Shown: piece after piece, positions 22,667-34,083 of the stretch | Numbering within the stretch: position 1 is the stretch's first letter | Layout of the letters: each line of letters starts with the position of its first letter | Source of the DNA: Verticillium longisporum | Taxonomy: Eukaryota; Ascomycota; Sordariomycetes; Glomerellales; Plectosphaerellaceae | Assembly (NCBI GenBank): GCA_019188255.1 | Contig: JAETXT010000005.1 | Location: forward strand, 3,286,001-3,350,000 | Reading direction: 5' to 3' | DNA length: 64,000 nucleotides | Translations under genes and position numbers: made by a program | Notes under the pieces: model-generated | The model's input: only the letters and a program-made list of their open reading frames with translations | Told to the model about the DNA's origin: nothing | Database searches by the model: none

Positions 22667-23698
22667 GGAGGTTTGGCGAAACGAGGTTAGGTAGAGCCTG
22701 CAGCTTGACTCAACGAGGGTGACGAGACCACTCCAACACCAAACACAATCTCTACGTCGAGTCGAAACACACGCTTCCAAGCGATGCAAGAGGAAGGAAG
22801 GATGCTCAAGAACTTCTAGAAGAAAAGTCAGCAATGATAAGATAAGGCCCGGAGACGCGGTGTAAGATCGTACTATTGTTTACGACGACCTGCCTGGAGC
22901 AAAGACGAGCCGATCGGAGTGAGAGGAGAGAGGTGTGCGGCTCGTGTGTAATTGTCTTGTGTGATTGAATGACTACAGAAGACTTGGGGAGGTGGAGCCT
23001 ACAATGCGCACGCAGTTACCCGGTACAGGTTGGTCAAGAACCCCGAGCTGCCCAAGGGGTGACAGATTAAGCCGCACTCCAAATTGCCAAACACAGGTAT
23101 CATCCAGATAGACCCCTAACTTCGGAGCCTTCTTAATACCTCGTATCTCAATTTGATACTTTGAAATTCTATATACTAGATAAGCGGCGATATATTTAAG
23201 GATAAATCTACTTTCATTAGCTTTAAGCCGATGTAAAGAATAGTATAATAGTTTGAAGTGAGCTCACCCTTTATGAGTGCGGCCTATTTTGTCACCCCCT
23301 TTGACTGGTAAGCCCATGGGCTACCCCGCTGTAAGACTCTCGGTTCGAATGCACGACCGTGAGCGCTACAGTCAGCCTTCAACGAAGCTTCCGCATTGGT
23401 GCATCTCGCATTACCCTATCGTGCCTTACATAATTAGATACCTACCAAGTAGCCCCTCCATGCCCCAACATTGACTCACAGCACTCCACGAAGACAGCCC
23501 GCCACACCAAGTACTGCACCAACGAGCAACGAAGGCGAGCTACCCTACCTGCCTGCCAACCTTGCCTGCCTACCTCACCTTGCCGCTTCGATCGGGCCCC
23601 TCCCTCCACATTGCATCCCGCCCGCAGGCTGTCCTGCAGTTTTTCACCCCGCGCCGACCCAAAACTCCCCTTGAGTCATCCACATATCGACTCGATAT
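22667..23698. other. Divergent promoter region with a small AT-rich relic
   Basis: This is the upstream region of the CRAL-TRIO gene and VAS1. Bases 23115-23265 are distinctly AT-rich and TpA-rich with few CpA/TpG, resembling a small RIP-degraded repeat remnant within otherwise normal DNA. The stretch 23400-23690 is C-rich and pyrimidine-rich, as in many fungal leaders. I see no gene here. Confidence 0.55.
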
Positions 23699-26600
23699 AT
23701 GCCGTGGTTACCCCTCCGCCGCCTTGCCAAACTTCAACACCATCCAGCTCTCAGTTCACACCTAATTGTCCTCTTTCGAAGCAACTTGTTGCATGCAAGT
23801 GCGACTCGAAACCTCAATATGGCGGCATCCTCAGGTCCTGCGAAGAACGGTAGATCACAGCCCCTCATCCTACCTCGTTATGCTCCGTCGACCACCACCT
23901 CAACCTTGACGGCTATTTTGGCAACTGGCTAATGTTTTGCCCCTGATCACAGAGATGAAGGAGAAATTGAAGGCTGAAAAGGCCGCCGAGAAGGCCGCCA
24001 AATTCGCTGCGAAGCAGAACAAACAAAAGCAGGAGAACGCCGCGAAACCAAAGTCACAACCGAAGGTCGAGCCAACTCCTACACTTCCACCCTTCCAGAA
24101 CGACACGGCTGCCGGCCAGAAGAAGGTTCTTCATTCCTTTGAACACCCTCACTTTTCCGCATACAACCCCAGTGCCGTCGAGGCTGCCTGGTACCAATGG
24201 TGGGAGGAAAGCGGCTTCTTCAAGCCTGAGGCCAGCAAACAGGGTGCTGATGCGGCCGGGACCTTCGTTATCCCCTTGCCGCCGCCAAATGTCACCGGTG
24301 CCTTGCACTGCGGTCACGCACTGGCCACTGCCCTTCAGGACACTCGCATCAGATGGCAGCGCATGAAGTATGTTTTATCCCTTGGTGCGACACGGCGTCG
24401 AGATGTATGTCTTGGACTGACATGGGGTTTCCGTTGACATTAGGGGTTCACCACACTGTGGGTCCCTGGCTGCGATCATGCCGGCATTTCGACCCAATCA
24501 GTGGTGGAGAAGATGCTGTGGAAGAAAGAGCAGAGGACGCGCATCGATGTTGGTCGCGAGGGCTTCGTTCGAATGGTCTGGGATTGGAAGGACGAATATC
24601 ACCAGCGTATCAACAACGCCCAGAAGCTGATGGGTGGCAGCATGGACTGGAGCCGCGAGGCATTCACTATGGACAAGAACCTGAGTGCTGCCACTGCTGA
24701 GACCTTCTGCCGTCTCCATGACGAGGGCCTCATCTACCGCTCCAGCCGCCTGGTCAACTGGTGCACCGCTCTGAACACAGCGCTCAGCACCCTCGAAGTT
24801 GAGAATAAAGAAATCACTGGCCGCACCATGCTGAGCGTGCCCGGTTACGAGCGGAAGGTAGAGTTTGGAGTCCTCACCCACTTCAAATACCAGATCGAGG
24901 GCAGCGATGAAACCATTGAGGTTGCCACGACTCGTCCTGAGACTATGTTCGGAGATTCGGGCATTGCCGTGCATCCTGACGACCAGCGTTATGTTCACCT
25001 GATCGGCAAATATGCCAAGCATCCATTCGTTGACCGGTAAGACCTCCTCCCTATACATTCATCAGCAACTGGATCAACCCCCGACCTGCAGCTGACGTAT
25101 CCTCATAGCCGCCTCAAGATCGTCGCCGACAGCAAGTTCGTTGACCCAGAGTTCGGTACTGGTGCCGTCAAGCTTACACCCGCGCACGATCCTAACGACT
25201 ACCAAATGGGCAAGACTCATGGGCTAGAGTTCATCAACATCCTGAACGATGACGGCACGTTGAATGCAAATGCTGGCCGGTTCGAAGGCCAGAGGCGCTT
25301 CGATGCTCGTTATACTGTTGTCGAGGAACTGACAAAACTTGGCTTATTCGTCAAGAAGGAGCCCAACCCCATGAAGATTCCTCTGTGCGAGAAGTCGAAG
25401 GACGTCATCGAACCTATTATCAAGCCGCAATGGTGGATGCAGATGCAGGACATGGCAGATGCTGCCCTCAAAGTCGTAGAGAGCGGCGAGGTCAAAATCT
25501 CCCCTGAAAGTGCCAACAAATCGTACCGCCGTTGGATGGCTTCCATCAACGATTGGTGCATTTCCAGACAACTCTGGCAAGTTTCTCATACCAAGGCGTT
25601 GTGCTCTTTTTACTGACCTTGATGGCAGGTGGGGTCATCGAATCCCAGCTTACCGTGTGGTGTTCGAGGGCGAGGACGCTTCTGAGGGCGACGACTCTGT
25701 CTGGGTTGTGGGAAGAACCACAGAAGAGGCGCAGGAGAAGGCTGCTGCCAAGTACGGTTCCAAAAAGTTCCACCTGGAGCAAGACCCTGACTGTCTTGAC
25801 ACCTGGTTCAGCTCTGGGCTGTGGCCCATGTCCACCTTGGGATGGCCCAACGCTGAGAGTCCGGATTTCAAGCAGTTCTTCCCTACCAGCCTTCTTGAGA
25901 CTGGATGGGATATTCTGTTCTTCTGGGTAGCGCGCATGATCATGCTGAGTCTCAAGCTTACTGGTCGCGTGCCATTCAAAGAAGTGTACTGCCACAGTCT
26001 CATTCGCGACTCTGAAGGCCGCAAGATGAGCAAGTCGCTCGGAAATGTCATCGATCCCCTTGACATTATTAGCGGCATCGAGCTCGATCAGCTTCATGCC
26101 AAGCTCCATGTTGGCAATCTTAAAGAAGACGAAATCAGCAGAGCAATCAAGTATCAAAAGACGGCCTTCCCCGGCGGCATCCCTGAGTGTGGTGCCGATG
26201 CCCTGCGACTGACACTCATTTCGTACACTACTGGCGGTAAGCACAATCAAACTGGTACTATTCCCCGTACGTCAACCACATTTACTTACAAGGCCTAGGT
26301 GGTGACATCAATTTTGACATCAAGGTCATGCATGCTTATCGCCGCTTCTGCAACAAAATCTGGCAGGCGAGCAAGTATGTTCTTGGTCGTCTTCCTGAGG
26401 ATTTCGTTCCTTTGACCAAACTCGACACCGCCGAGCTATCGATTCCAGAGCGATGGATCTTGCACCGCATGAATGTCGCAGTCAAGGGCATCAACGACAC
26501 TCTAGAGGCGCGGGAATTTTCAAAGAGCACACAGTTTGCATACCAGTGAGCAAATGTCCGGTGGCGCAATACCAGACAGCGCAAGCTAACCTTAGGACAG

Positions 26601-27421
26601 GTTCTTCTATGACGAGCTGTGCGATATCTTCATCGTAAGTCGCCTCATCCCATTGCGTTGGAACTTGTACTTACTCAACCACTAGGAAAACAGCAAAACT
26701 ATTCTTTCTGACGGGTCACCCGAGGCACAGTCAAGCGTCCAACAGACCCTGTTCCTTGCATTGGACGTCGCCCTTCGCCTCATGCATCCGTTCATGCCGT
26801 TCATCACCGAAGAGCTGTGGCAGCGCCTTCCCAAGAGGGAGAACGATACTACGAAGACGATCATGCTGGCCCCCTACCCCGCATTTGACGCAAGCCTAGA
26901 GTTTGAGACTGGCGCGCGAATACGAGTTGGGTCTGAGCTGTGCCCAGGGTATTCGTTCGTTGACGTCTGAATACAACGTGCGGGCAGACGGCCGTGCTTT
27001 TATCAAGGCTTCGACTGCCGACAGCTATACCAAGATTAACGAGCAAGTGGCTGCAATTAAGTCTCTGAGCGGCAAAGGCATTGCAGAGTTGCATATTGTA
27101 GGCCCGGAAGCTCAAGAGGGCGCCATTCCGGACGGATGCGCTGTCTTTGTCCTTACGGCGGATCTGTCCGTTTTCCTTGAACTAGGTTCTCGCCTCAACA
27201 ACATTGATGCAGAAATCAAGAAAATTCAGGCGAAGCTACAGAAAAGTCAAGGCGCTGCGAAGAAGCAACAGGAACTTATGTCCAAGGACGGTTTCGAGGA
27301 CAAGGTAAGTGATGTTGTGTTGACAACAGAAAGGAAGAAGTTGGCCGATGCTCAGTCAGCGGCCGAGAATTACGAGAAGACGATCGAGCAGTTTCAGAAG
27401 ATGAAGCTCAGCTCAGCCTAG
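23699..27421 (+). CDS. VAS1: Valyl-tRNA synthetase, probable dual cytosolic/mitochondrial, two apparent frameshifts
   Basis: This class I synthetase charges tRNA-Val. Exons are 23699-23849, 23953-24367, 24444-25036, 25109-25576, 25629-26236, 26299-26545, 26601-26634 and 26686-27421. Motifs in order: Lys/Ala-rich N-terminal extension, the HIGH-type site [17 protein letters not shown], editing domain [54 protein letters not shown] in [14 protein letters not shown], anticodon-binding [17 protein letters not shown], and a C-terminal coiled coil. The long form starts at 23699 (about 1084 aa) and adds a 40-residue Arg/Leu/His-rich, acid-free presequence. The short form starts at 23819 (about 1044 aa). 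The intron at 25577-25628 is GC-AG. Frames slip at the G run 24443-24446 (one short) and at the CG repeat 26911-26918 (two short). Yeast VAS1 and Neurospora cyt-20 likewise serve both compartments. Confidence 0.93.
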
Positions 27422-28027
27422 GACTCGGAACATATTCTGATGTCCAGGGGATTTCAACCCCGGCGAATCTGTCCCGGTTTATGACAGGTAGCTCCTTAAC
27501 CAATGGCATTCATCAATTGTTGCAGCAAGTGAATGTTCTGGGAAATCGTGAACGTGGGGGAGAGGGGTTCCGGCTGTTTCATAGCACTTGCCCAGGTTTG
27601 TTATCGTGTAAACTCTATTTCTCTCTTGTCATTCAAAGCCGCAATTACTCTCCTGTCGCTGGAATCAATCAGATCATGCCGATGCACTGCACTCAGTGGC
27701 GTGTATGAAACCATGCCACGAGCTGAACAGACCAAACTAAGAACCCATAGTGGCTCATGCAGCGCGACACCCTTGATTGCACCAAACGTCCAATCATTTG
27801 TGGGACCCCCCACCAGGAACCCAACCCACCCCTCCGTGATTCTTCTTGTCGAACGCGACACCCCACCACCCGCAAGGTTCGCTTTGCTATAGCATCGACC
27901 AATCCCTAACAAGCAGGCGACGGCGGTAGTGATCAATACGTGAAACCGACGAGGGTTCGCCTGCCGCTGCATTTCTTGACACCACAAACACAACCCCAGC
28001 CAGTGCGGCACGCCAGTGTCGCCTATC
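27422..28027. other. Intergenic: VAS1 3' flank and DAM1 promoter
   Basis: Composition is normal and I recognise no gene, RNA or repeat. A leftward frame across 27601-28242 overlaps the DAM1 start and has no family features. Confidence 0.5.
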
Positions 28028-28788
28028 ATGTCAAGCGAACCCCATAACAATGCGCGTGGGCGATCTACGTCTCGTTCGAGAACATCACGTCCGACTACAC
28101 CATTGCGCCCATCCTCGCGCTCCTCCTTTCGGGAGTCGGCAAGAGCGAGCACCGGACCAAATGCTGATGCATTCCCTCTTGCCACGTTCGAGCCTGCATT
28201 TGCCGAGCTCTCTGATGCCATGGCCGACTTGGAGGCCAACATGATGCACTTTCAGCTCATGCATGAAAGTTTGTCACGCTTCAGCGAGTCGTTCGCGAGT
28301 TTCCTCTACGGGTTGAACATGAATGCTTTTTGTGTCGATTTTCCTGAAGGGCCTGTTGCCGAATCATTCCGCCGAGACAGGCAACATGTCGATTTGCAAG
28401 GTAAGCAGTATCATCTCGCAATCAAGAAAACGCAAGAGTCACAAAGCTGACGAGACGCAAGCAGCTAATCCCGTCCTAGAAAGGCCCGGACGAGGCGACG
28501 ATGATGGAGAAACAACGTTCATGTTAGTTGTGGTTCATTATGCATTGACAAGAGTTACACAACTGATTTGACCTTAGGACTACCGACACGTCTTTCATCG
28601 ACAACCCTCCACCATCCTCCAGGCCTGTTCCAAGGCATAAACCATCAGAGCCCTCGATTTCGCGAGTGCCAGCCCCTTCAGCTCGGGGCGCTGCATCCAC
28701 CCGAGGGACCGGAGGTGGGCGTCGTGTGGCTTCCGGAACACAAAGGGGCCGAAGCAGTGGATTACCCAGAGGTCGAGGGGTCCGATGA
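28028..28788 (+). CDS. DAM1: DASH/DAM1 kinetochore complex subunit
   Basis: Dam1 is the microtubule-binding, Ipl1/Aurora-regulated subunit of the fungal DASH ring that couples kinetochores to spindle microtubules. Three exons (28028-28400, 28465-28522, 28578-28788; introns 64 and 55 nt) encode 213 aa. The N-terminus is rich in Ser, Arg and Thr. The conserved Dam1 domain (about residues 55-115) shows FAELSDAMADLEANM, HESLSRFSESFASFLYGL and NMNAFCVDFPEGPV. The tail is rich in Ser, Pro, Arg and Gly and could contact microtubules, as reported for yeast Dam1. The protein is much shorter than budding-yeast Dam1, as is usual in filamentous fungi. The frame is intact. The ATG at 28028 is the first in frame; upstream there is only a GTG. 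Confidence 0.9.
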
Positions 28789-28985
28789 GGGCCCTGCTTC
28801 CTAGGAAATAGCCGCGATTCGGGCTGTAGAAACGGACATCTGGCTTGCTTTCGCAGGCGCGGCTGCCGGCTCTCGCCACAGCACAATATGTGCCACTGTC
28901 GCGCCGCTCATTGTTTCTGTCCAACCTGGGGACATGTTCCGAGGGGGGGGGGTGGGTCGCGTTGAGAGAGATGCGGGATGCTGAC

Positions 28986-29516
28986 TCAGGTGGCCATTTC
29001 GACCTCGTGATTTGGGGCCTTTTCGACAGTATCGTTCTTCTTGCTTGGTCCAGTATTGTCCGTACGAAGGCCTACCGCAGCTTCGGCTTCTTTCTGACTG
29101 TAGGGCTCCTCCTTGAGTTCCTTGACTCTGGTAGGGCGCGCAATTAGTCGGCGTTCGTGCGTCGAGCATTTTCTTCGGCAATGTATGGGCACGCATCAAA
29201 AAAAGAAGCACATGCTATTGTGACATACCTGCGCCTATGAGGCTTGCCCTTCCTGTGACTGACGAGGTTCGTCTCGGTGTCGAACCACTTCGCGCATTCG
29301 ATGCAATAGTGTTGGCCGAGGGCGGGCAAATCCTCAGTCGCCTTGGTCTCTTTGTATTGACGGAGATGTTTGGGAGACAAGAGGTCTGCCTTGATTTGGT
29401 CGAGATCCCTAGTAGCAGCCAGAACATTAGTCGATCAAAGGCGCAGTGTGTGGTCGAGTAACGTACCTGGTCTTCCGCCTCGTTTTAGTAATCGTCCTGT
29501 GAGCAGTGACACCCAT
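28986..29516 (-). CDS. BUD20: C2H2 zinc-finger ribosome-export factor
   Basis: Bud20 (ZNF593 in animals) is a shuttling factor that joins late pre-60S ribosomes and helps their nuclear export. Three exons (29516-29467, 29408-29229, 29127-28986; introns 58 and 101 nt) encode 123 aa. The basic start MGVTAHRTITKTRRKTRDLD is followed by SPKHLRQYKETKATEDLPAL. One C2H2 finger (HYCIECAKWFDTETNLVSH, then KPHRRR) comes next, and the tail VKELKEEPYSQKEAEAAVG matches the family. The long second intron has a clear CTAAT branch site. The gene converges on DAM1, with stops about 200 bp apart. No frame problem is seen. Confidence 0.93.
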
Positions 29517-31274
29517 TGCGAATGCCTTCAGTATGGTAGAGGGGAGGGGACGGATGTGATATCGTGGACGCAGCGGCAACTTTCATAAGACAGAAGGCGC
29601 GCTGTCTCGTCACCAATAAAGAGAGTGAGGTTGACGATAAATCAGTTACGGAAAATTTTAGTGGACCAGCAGGGGCCCCATGGTGGGGAGATTTCCTGAC
29701 AGAGGCTTATCGTGAAGGGCAGCCAGATAATTCAGTAACGGGGGTGGTGGATGTGCGCTCTTAGCCGGAGTGGAGTATCCAGTCGTGGGGTCATGTGATT
29801 GCAAGGCACAATAATGGAAAGCCAATCAAGCTTCAGGTAAATGCGCTCGAAGTCGAGCAACTTGTAAAGGCCTCCCACGGAGGATAGATGCAGGCTCGGT
29901 GATCCCGGACAACAGAAACAGCGCCGCAAACTTCGCATTCGAACAGGGGGTCGGGCGGAAGGCCCGTATTGATAGGAGATAAGTCACCTCGGCCGAGCCG
30001 ACCAACCTTGGCTCCGAGCTCAGGCTCCCGCAATGGAGAAAAGATTCTCGGATTTCGCGCGATGCGAAGCAGTCGTGTGGCTGGAACGCAAGGACCGTGG
30101 GGTTCCTCAGGAACCAGTGGAGCCTACATGCACTGGAAAACGAGACCCTCGTCGTGAACCGAGTAGAGCCGAGGGACCACAAAGCTGCCGGCCGCAACAG
30201 CGACTGTGTGGAGGTATTGTACCGCGTCCAGGGGTTCGAAGCAAGTAGCATTGAACGCATTAATTAGGAGTGATTCAGCAGTCCGCGTTGATGCGCACGC
30301 GCTCGCTTTTGAGACCAAATTGATGAGTCCAACGGACTGCAGCCCGTTTATACCGAGGTGTTTCCAGGTGACGTAGCCCTTACATTCATGTGCTCGCATC
30401 GCGCTCAAACCTCAAGGGTCAATATCTCAGTCAGGCAACGGAGGGCACCAGACTTCCCCTCCGCCGCGTTGGCGTGCCGGGGCTCCTACGGAGGGATCTT
30501 AAAACCACCATGGCGTGTCTTTAGTAGGCGTCGAGAAGTCAAATTTCCGTGACAGGTTTGGGGAGACTGTCCAGACAAGGAGTTGTTGTCACTAGACAGA
30601 ATCAGCGTGCCAGCTGTCGGACAGAGCACAAGGTAGTCAAGACTAGGCTTGTGTAGAAGAATGGCCACAGGGGGAGAACTGCGACTGAGTGTTCATCTTT
30701 AGTGAGAGGCATCGCGATACTTCCGAGGCCAAATTGCGGCAATCAGTGAAGAAACCGTTTTCGTGGAGGGATATAACGCGGAGGCCGAACGCCCGGGGTG
30801 GTGGTATCACACAAGTTGGAGAAAGAACCAGGGAGACTGGTGAGGCAAATGGGAGCTTCTGCGCAGAGTGAAAATAATCGACCGCCCCTGATTGGTTGAT
30901 TGGGCCGCCATCGCCATCGTCATAGCCGAACAGATCCACCCCCTGGGCCACTAGCCCCGGCGCGGCAACCACCATCCACCCTGTCCAGTGTCGCCTGCCT
31001 GTGCGAATAGCCATCGCAGCCGGCTGATGGGCCAGTTCTCGCTGGAGCCCTTGGTACTTCTTCTGGCCTCGCCGGAAAACCTCTCTTTCTTCTTCCCTTT
31101 CAACCTCTCCCTCTCCTCCACCCCCAGACTTTCATCGGTTCAATCAACGACTCTCCAGGTCAGGGTGTCTTGATTTACTGTCGCCTTCTGTGACGGTCTA
31201 CAACCTCACTACTCCCTTTCAATTGACCCCCTCCGACCAGCTTGAGCTGCCGTTCTCCCCCACCCGTCGTAGTC
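29517..31274. other. Divergent promoter region, BUD20 / ACO1
   Basis: This region of about 1.76 kb has no recognisable gene; leftward frames at 29826-30260 and 30643-31014 show no family features. Near ACO1 it holds a pair of inverted CCAAT boxes (listed separately) and a pyrimidine-rich leader around 31070-31150. Confidence 0.55.
30876..30903 (-). promoter_or_regulatory. Twin CCAAT boxes with a candidate CBC/HapX site upstream of ACO1
   Basis: Read on the minus strand, CCAAT occurs at 30903-30899 and again at 30895-30891. The second is followed by exactly 12 bases and then ATT, matching the CSAAT-N12-RWT pattern I recall for joint binding of the CCAAT-binding complex and the iron regulator HapX in Aspergillus. 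Aconitase is an iron-sulphur enzyme and a known HapX target there. The site is about 380 bp upstream of the ACO1 start codon. The motif match is seen directly; regulation is inferred. Confidence 0.5.
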
Positions 31275-34083
31275 ATGATGGCCTCACGACAGCTCCTGGG
31301 CAACGTCGCCCGGAGCCGCACTGCTGCAGTTGGCAGCACTGGTCTGCGCCGCAGCATGGCCACCGTATCCGATTCCCCGCTCGACCGCAAGGTATGTTCG
31401 TGATCAAGCCTGCGTGTTAGCATGGCGTGCAGTGTTGACACTTCATCAGGTCAAGCAAAACAACTGGGAAGACAACAACTTCATCAACTACAAGAAGATG
31501 TCTGAGAACCTCGCAATTGTGCGAAGCCGTCTTAATAGGCCTTTGACCTATGCCGAAAAGATTCTCTACTCTCACCTCGACAACCCTCACGAGCAGGACA
31601 TCCAGCGCGGCTCCTCTTACCTGAAGCTGCGCCCTGACCGCGTCGCGTGCCAGGACGCCACTGCGCAGATGGCCATTCTCCAGTTCATGTCCGCCGGCAT
31701 GCCTTCCGTCGCCAACCCCACCACTGTGCACTGCGATCATTTGATTGAGGCACAGATTGGAGGCGCCAAGGATCTTGAGCGCGCCGTTAACATCAACAAG
31801 GAGGTATACGACTTCCTTGCCTCCGCTTGCGCCAAGTACAACATCGGCTTCTGGAAGCCCGGTTCCGGTATCATCCACCAGATTCTTCTTGAGAACTACG
31901 CTTTCCCCGGTGGTCTCTTGATCGGTACTGATTCGCACACTCCCAATGGTGGTGGTCTCGGTATGGCTGCCATCGGTGTCGGAGGTGCCGATGCTGTCGA
32001 TGTCATGGCCAACCTCCCCTGGGAGCTGAAGGCACCCAACGTCATTGGTGTCAAGCTTACTGGCGAGCTGTCCGGCTGGACTTCTCCCAAGGGTCAGTCG
32101 ATTAAACCCCCCTCCCCCTCCGTTCCGATTAGCGCATTGGGTGGGATCTCGTACATATTTCTGTGCATAAACCCTTGTCTTGTTGGTACAGCAACGACAT
32201 ATCGCCGTCAACCGTTGCACAAGACAGCCCATGATGCGGATCACTCTCTTATCTACGAGAATTCCATGTCACTAACATGGCTCACAGACATCATTCTCAA
32301 GCTTGCTGGCATCTTGACTGTCAAGGGTGGCACCGGTGCCATCGTTGAGTACTTCGGTAAGCTTCATCCTTCTCGAGACCACCAAACTCACTACGAGAGA
32401 AATTGGCTGACTTTGTTTTCACGCAGGCCCTGGTACCAACACCATTTCCGCCACCGGCATGGCGACTTGCTGCAACATGGGAGGTACGTTCACTCACCAA
32501 AGCTCCAACCCAGGTGCCTGAACAGCTGTCTAACAACTTGTAGCCGAGATCGGCGCGACGACGTCTGTCTTCCCTTTTAACGACCGCATGTACGATTACC
32601 TGGCAGCCACCAAGCGCAAGGACATTGGTGACTTCGCTCGCACCTATGCTCACGAGCTCAAGGAGGACGAGGGTGCTCAGTATGATCAGCTGATTGAGAT
32701 CAACCTGTCTGAGCTCGAGCCCCACATCAACGGACCTTTCACCCCGGATCTGGCCACCCCCATCTCCAAGTTTGCTGAGGCTGCCAAGGCCAACAACTGG
32801 CCTGAGGAGCTCAAGGTCGGTCTCATCGGTTCTTGCACCAACTCTTCTTACGAGGACATGTCTCGTGCTGCTGCCATCGCCCGTGACGCTCTCAACCACG
32901 GCATCAAGGCCAAGGCTGCTTTCACTGTCACTCCTGGTTCCGAGCAAATTCGCGCCACCATCGAGCGTGATGGTCAGCTCCAAACCTTCGAGGAATTCGG
33001 CGGCATGGTCCTTGCCAACGCTTGTGGTCCTTGTATCGGCCAGTGGGATCGGCAGGACGTGAAGAAGGGCGAGGCCAACTCCATTATCTCGTCTTACAAC
33101 CCCAACTTCACCGGTCGCAACGACGGCAACCCCGCCACCCACTCTTTCGTCACCTCCCCTGACCTCGTTGTCGCCATGACCATTGCCGGTAGCCTGCACT
33201 TCAACCCCCTCACCGACACCCTCAAGGACAAGGACGGCAAGGAGTTCAAGCTGTCCCCCCCTACTGGCGATGGTCTTCCCCAGCGTGGTTACGATCCCGG
33301 ACAAGACACCTACCAGGCCCCCCCCAAGGACCGTGCCTCTGTTAACGTCCAGGTCTCCCCTACCTCTGACCGTCTCCAGGTTCTTGAGACCTTCGCGCCT
33401 TGGGATGGCAAGGATGCCACTGATCTCCCCATTCTCATCAAGGCCCAGGGCAAGACCACCACGGGACACATTTCCATGGGTGGCCCCCGGTTGAAGTACC
33501 CTGGCCACCTGGGGAACAATTCCAACAACATCTTGGTCGGCGCCATTAACGAAGCCAACGGCGAGGCCAACAAGATCAAGAACTTCACCACGGGCGAGTT
33601 TGGTGCCGTTCCCGCTGTTGCCCGTGACTACAAGGCCAAGGGCATCAAGTGGGTTGTCGTTGGCGACTGGAACTACGGCGAGGGTAGCTCTCGCGAGCAC
33701 GCTGCTCTTGAGCCCAGGCACCTTGGAGGACTGGCCATCATCACCCGCAGCTTCGCCCGTATCCACGAGACCAACCTGAAGAAGCAGGGCATGCTTCCTC
33801 TTACCTTCGCCGACCCTGCCGATTACGACAAGATCAAGCCTGATGATAAGGTATGTTTATGAATCACCCAATGTACTTTTTTATGCGGCTTGCTAACTCT
33901 TTTGAAAAGGTTGACATCCTCTGCACCAACATTGCTGTCGGTCAGCCTATGACGATGGTTGTGCACCCCAAGGACGGCGCGGCCTATGAAGTGAAGCTGC
34001 TGCACACCTACAACGAGCCCCAGATTGAGTGGTTCAAGAACGGCAGCGCCCTCAACACCATGGCCAAGGCTGCCAAGGCGTAA
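31275..34083 (+). CDS. ACO1: Mitochondrial aconitate hydratase
   Basis: Aconitase interconverts citrate and isocitrate in the TCA cycle through a 4Fe-4S cluster. Six exons (31275-31391, 31450-32092, 32288-32356, 32427-32483, 32544-33850, 33910-34083) encode 788 aa, the usual length. Introns are 58-70 nt except the second, 195 nt. The N-terminus ([20 protein letters not shown]) is an Arg/Ser-rich, acid-free mitochondrial presequence. Landmarks are [40 protein letters not shown], and the cluster cysteines in [12 protein letters not shown] (about residue 392) and [10 protein letters not shown] (about 455). [20 protein letters not shown] lies in the C-terminal swivel domain. Codon use is strongly C-biased, as in highly expressed genes. 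The reading frame is intact throughout. Two adjacent ATGs (31275, 31278) could start it. Confidence 0.97.

Noticed and set aside
23300..23360. GGTTCGAATGC resembling a tRNA T-loop
   Set aside because: Flanking bases do not form the arm and there is no matching 5' half.
32321..33766. Long open frame (481 aa) antisense to ACO1
   Set aside because: It mirrors the C-biased third positions of the highly conserved aconitase exons; Val/Gly/Leu-rich with no family features.
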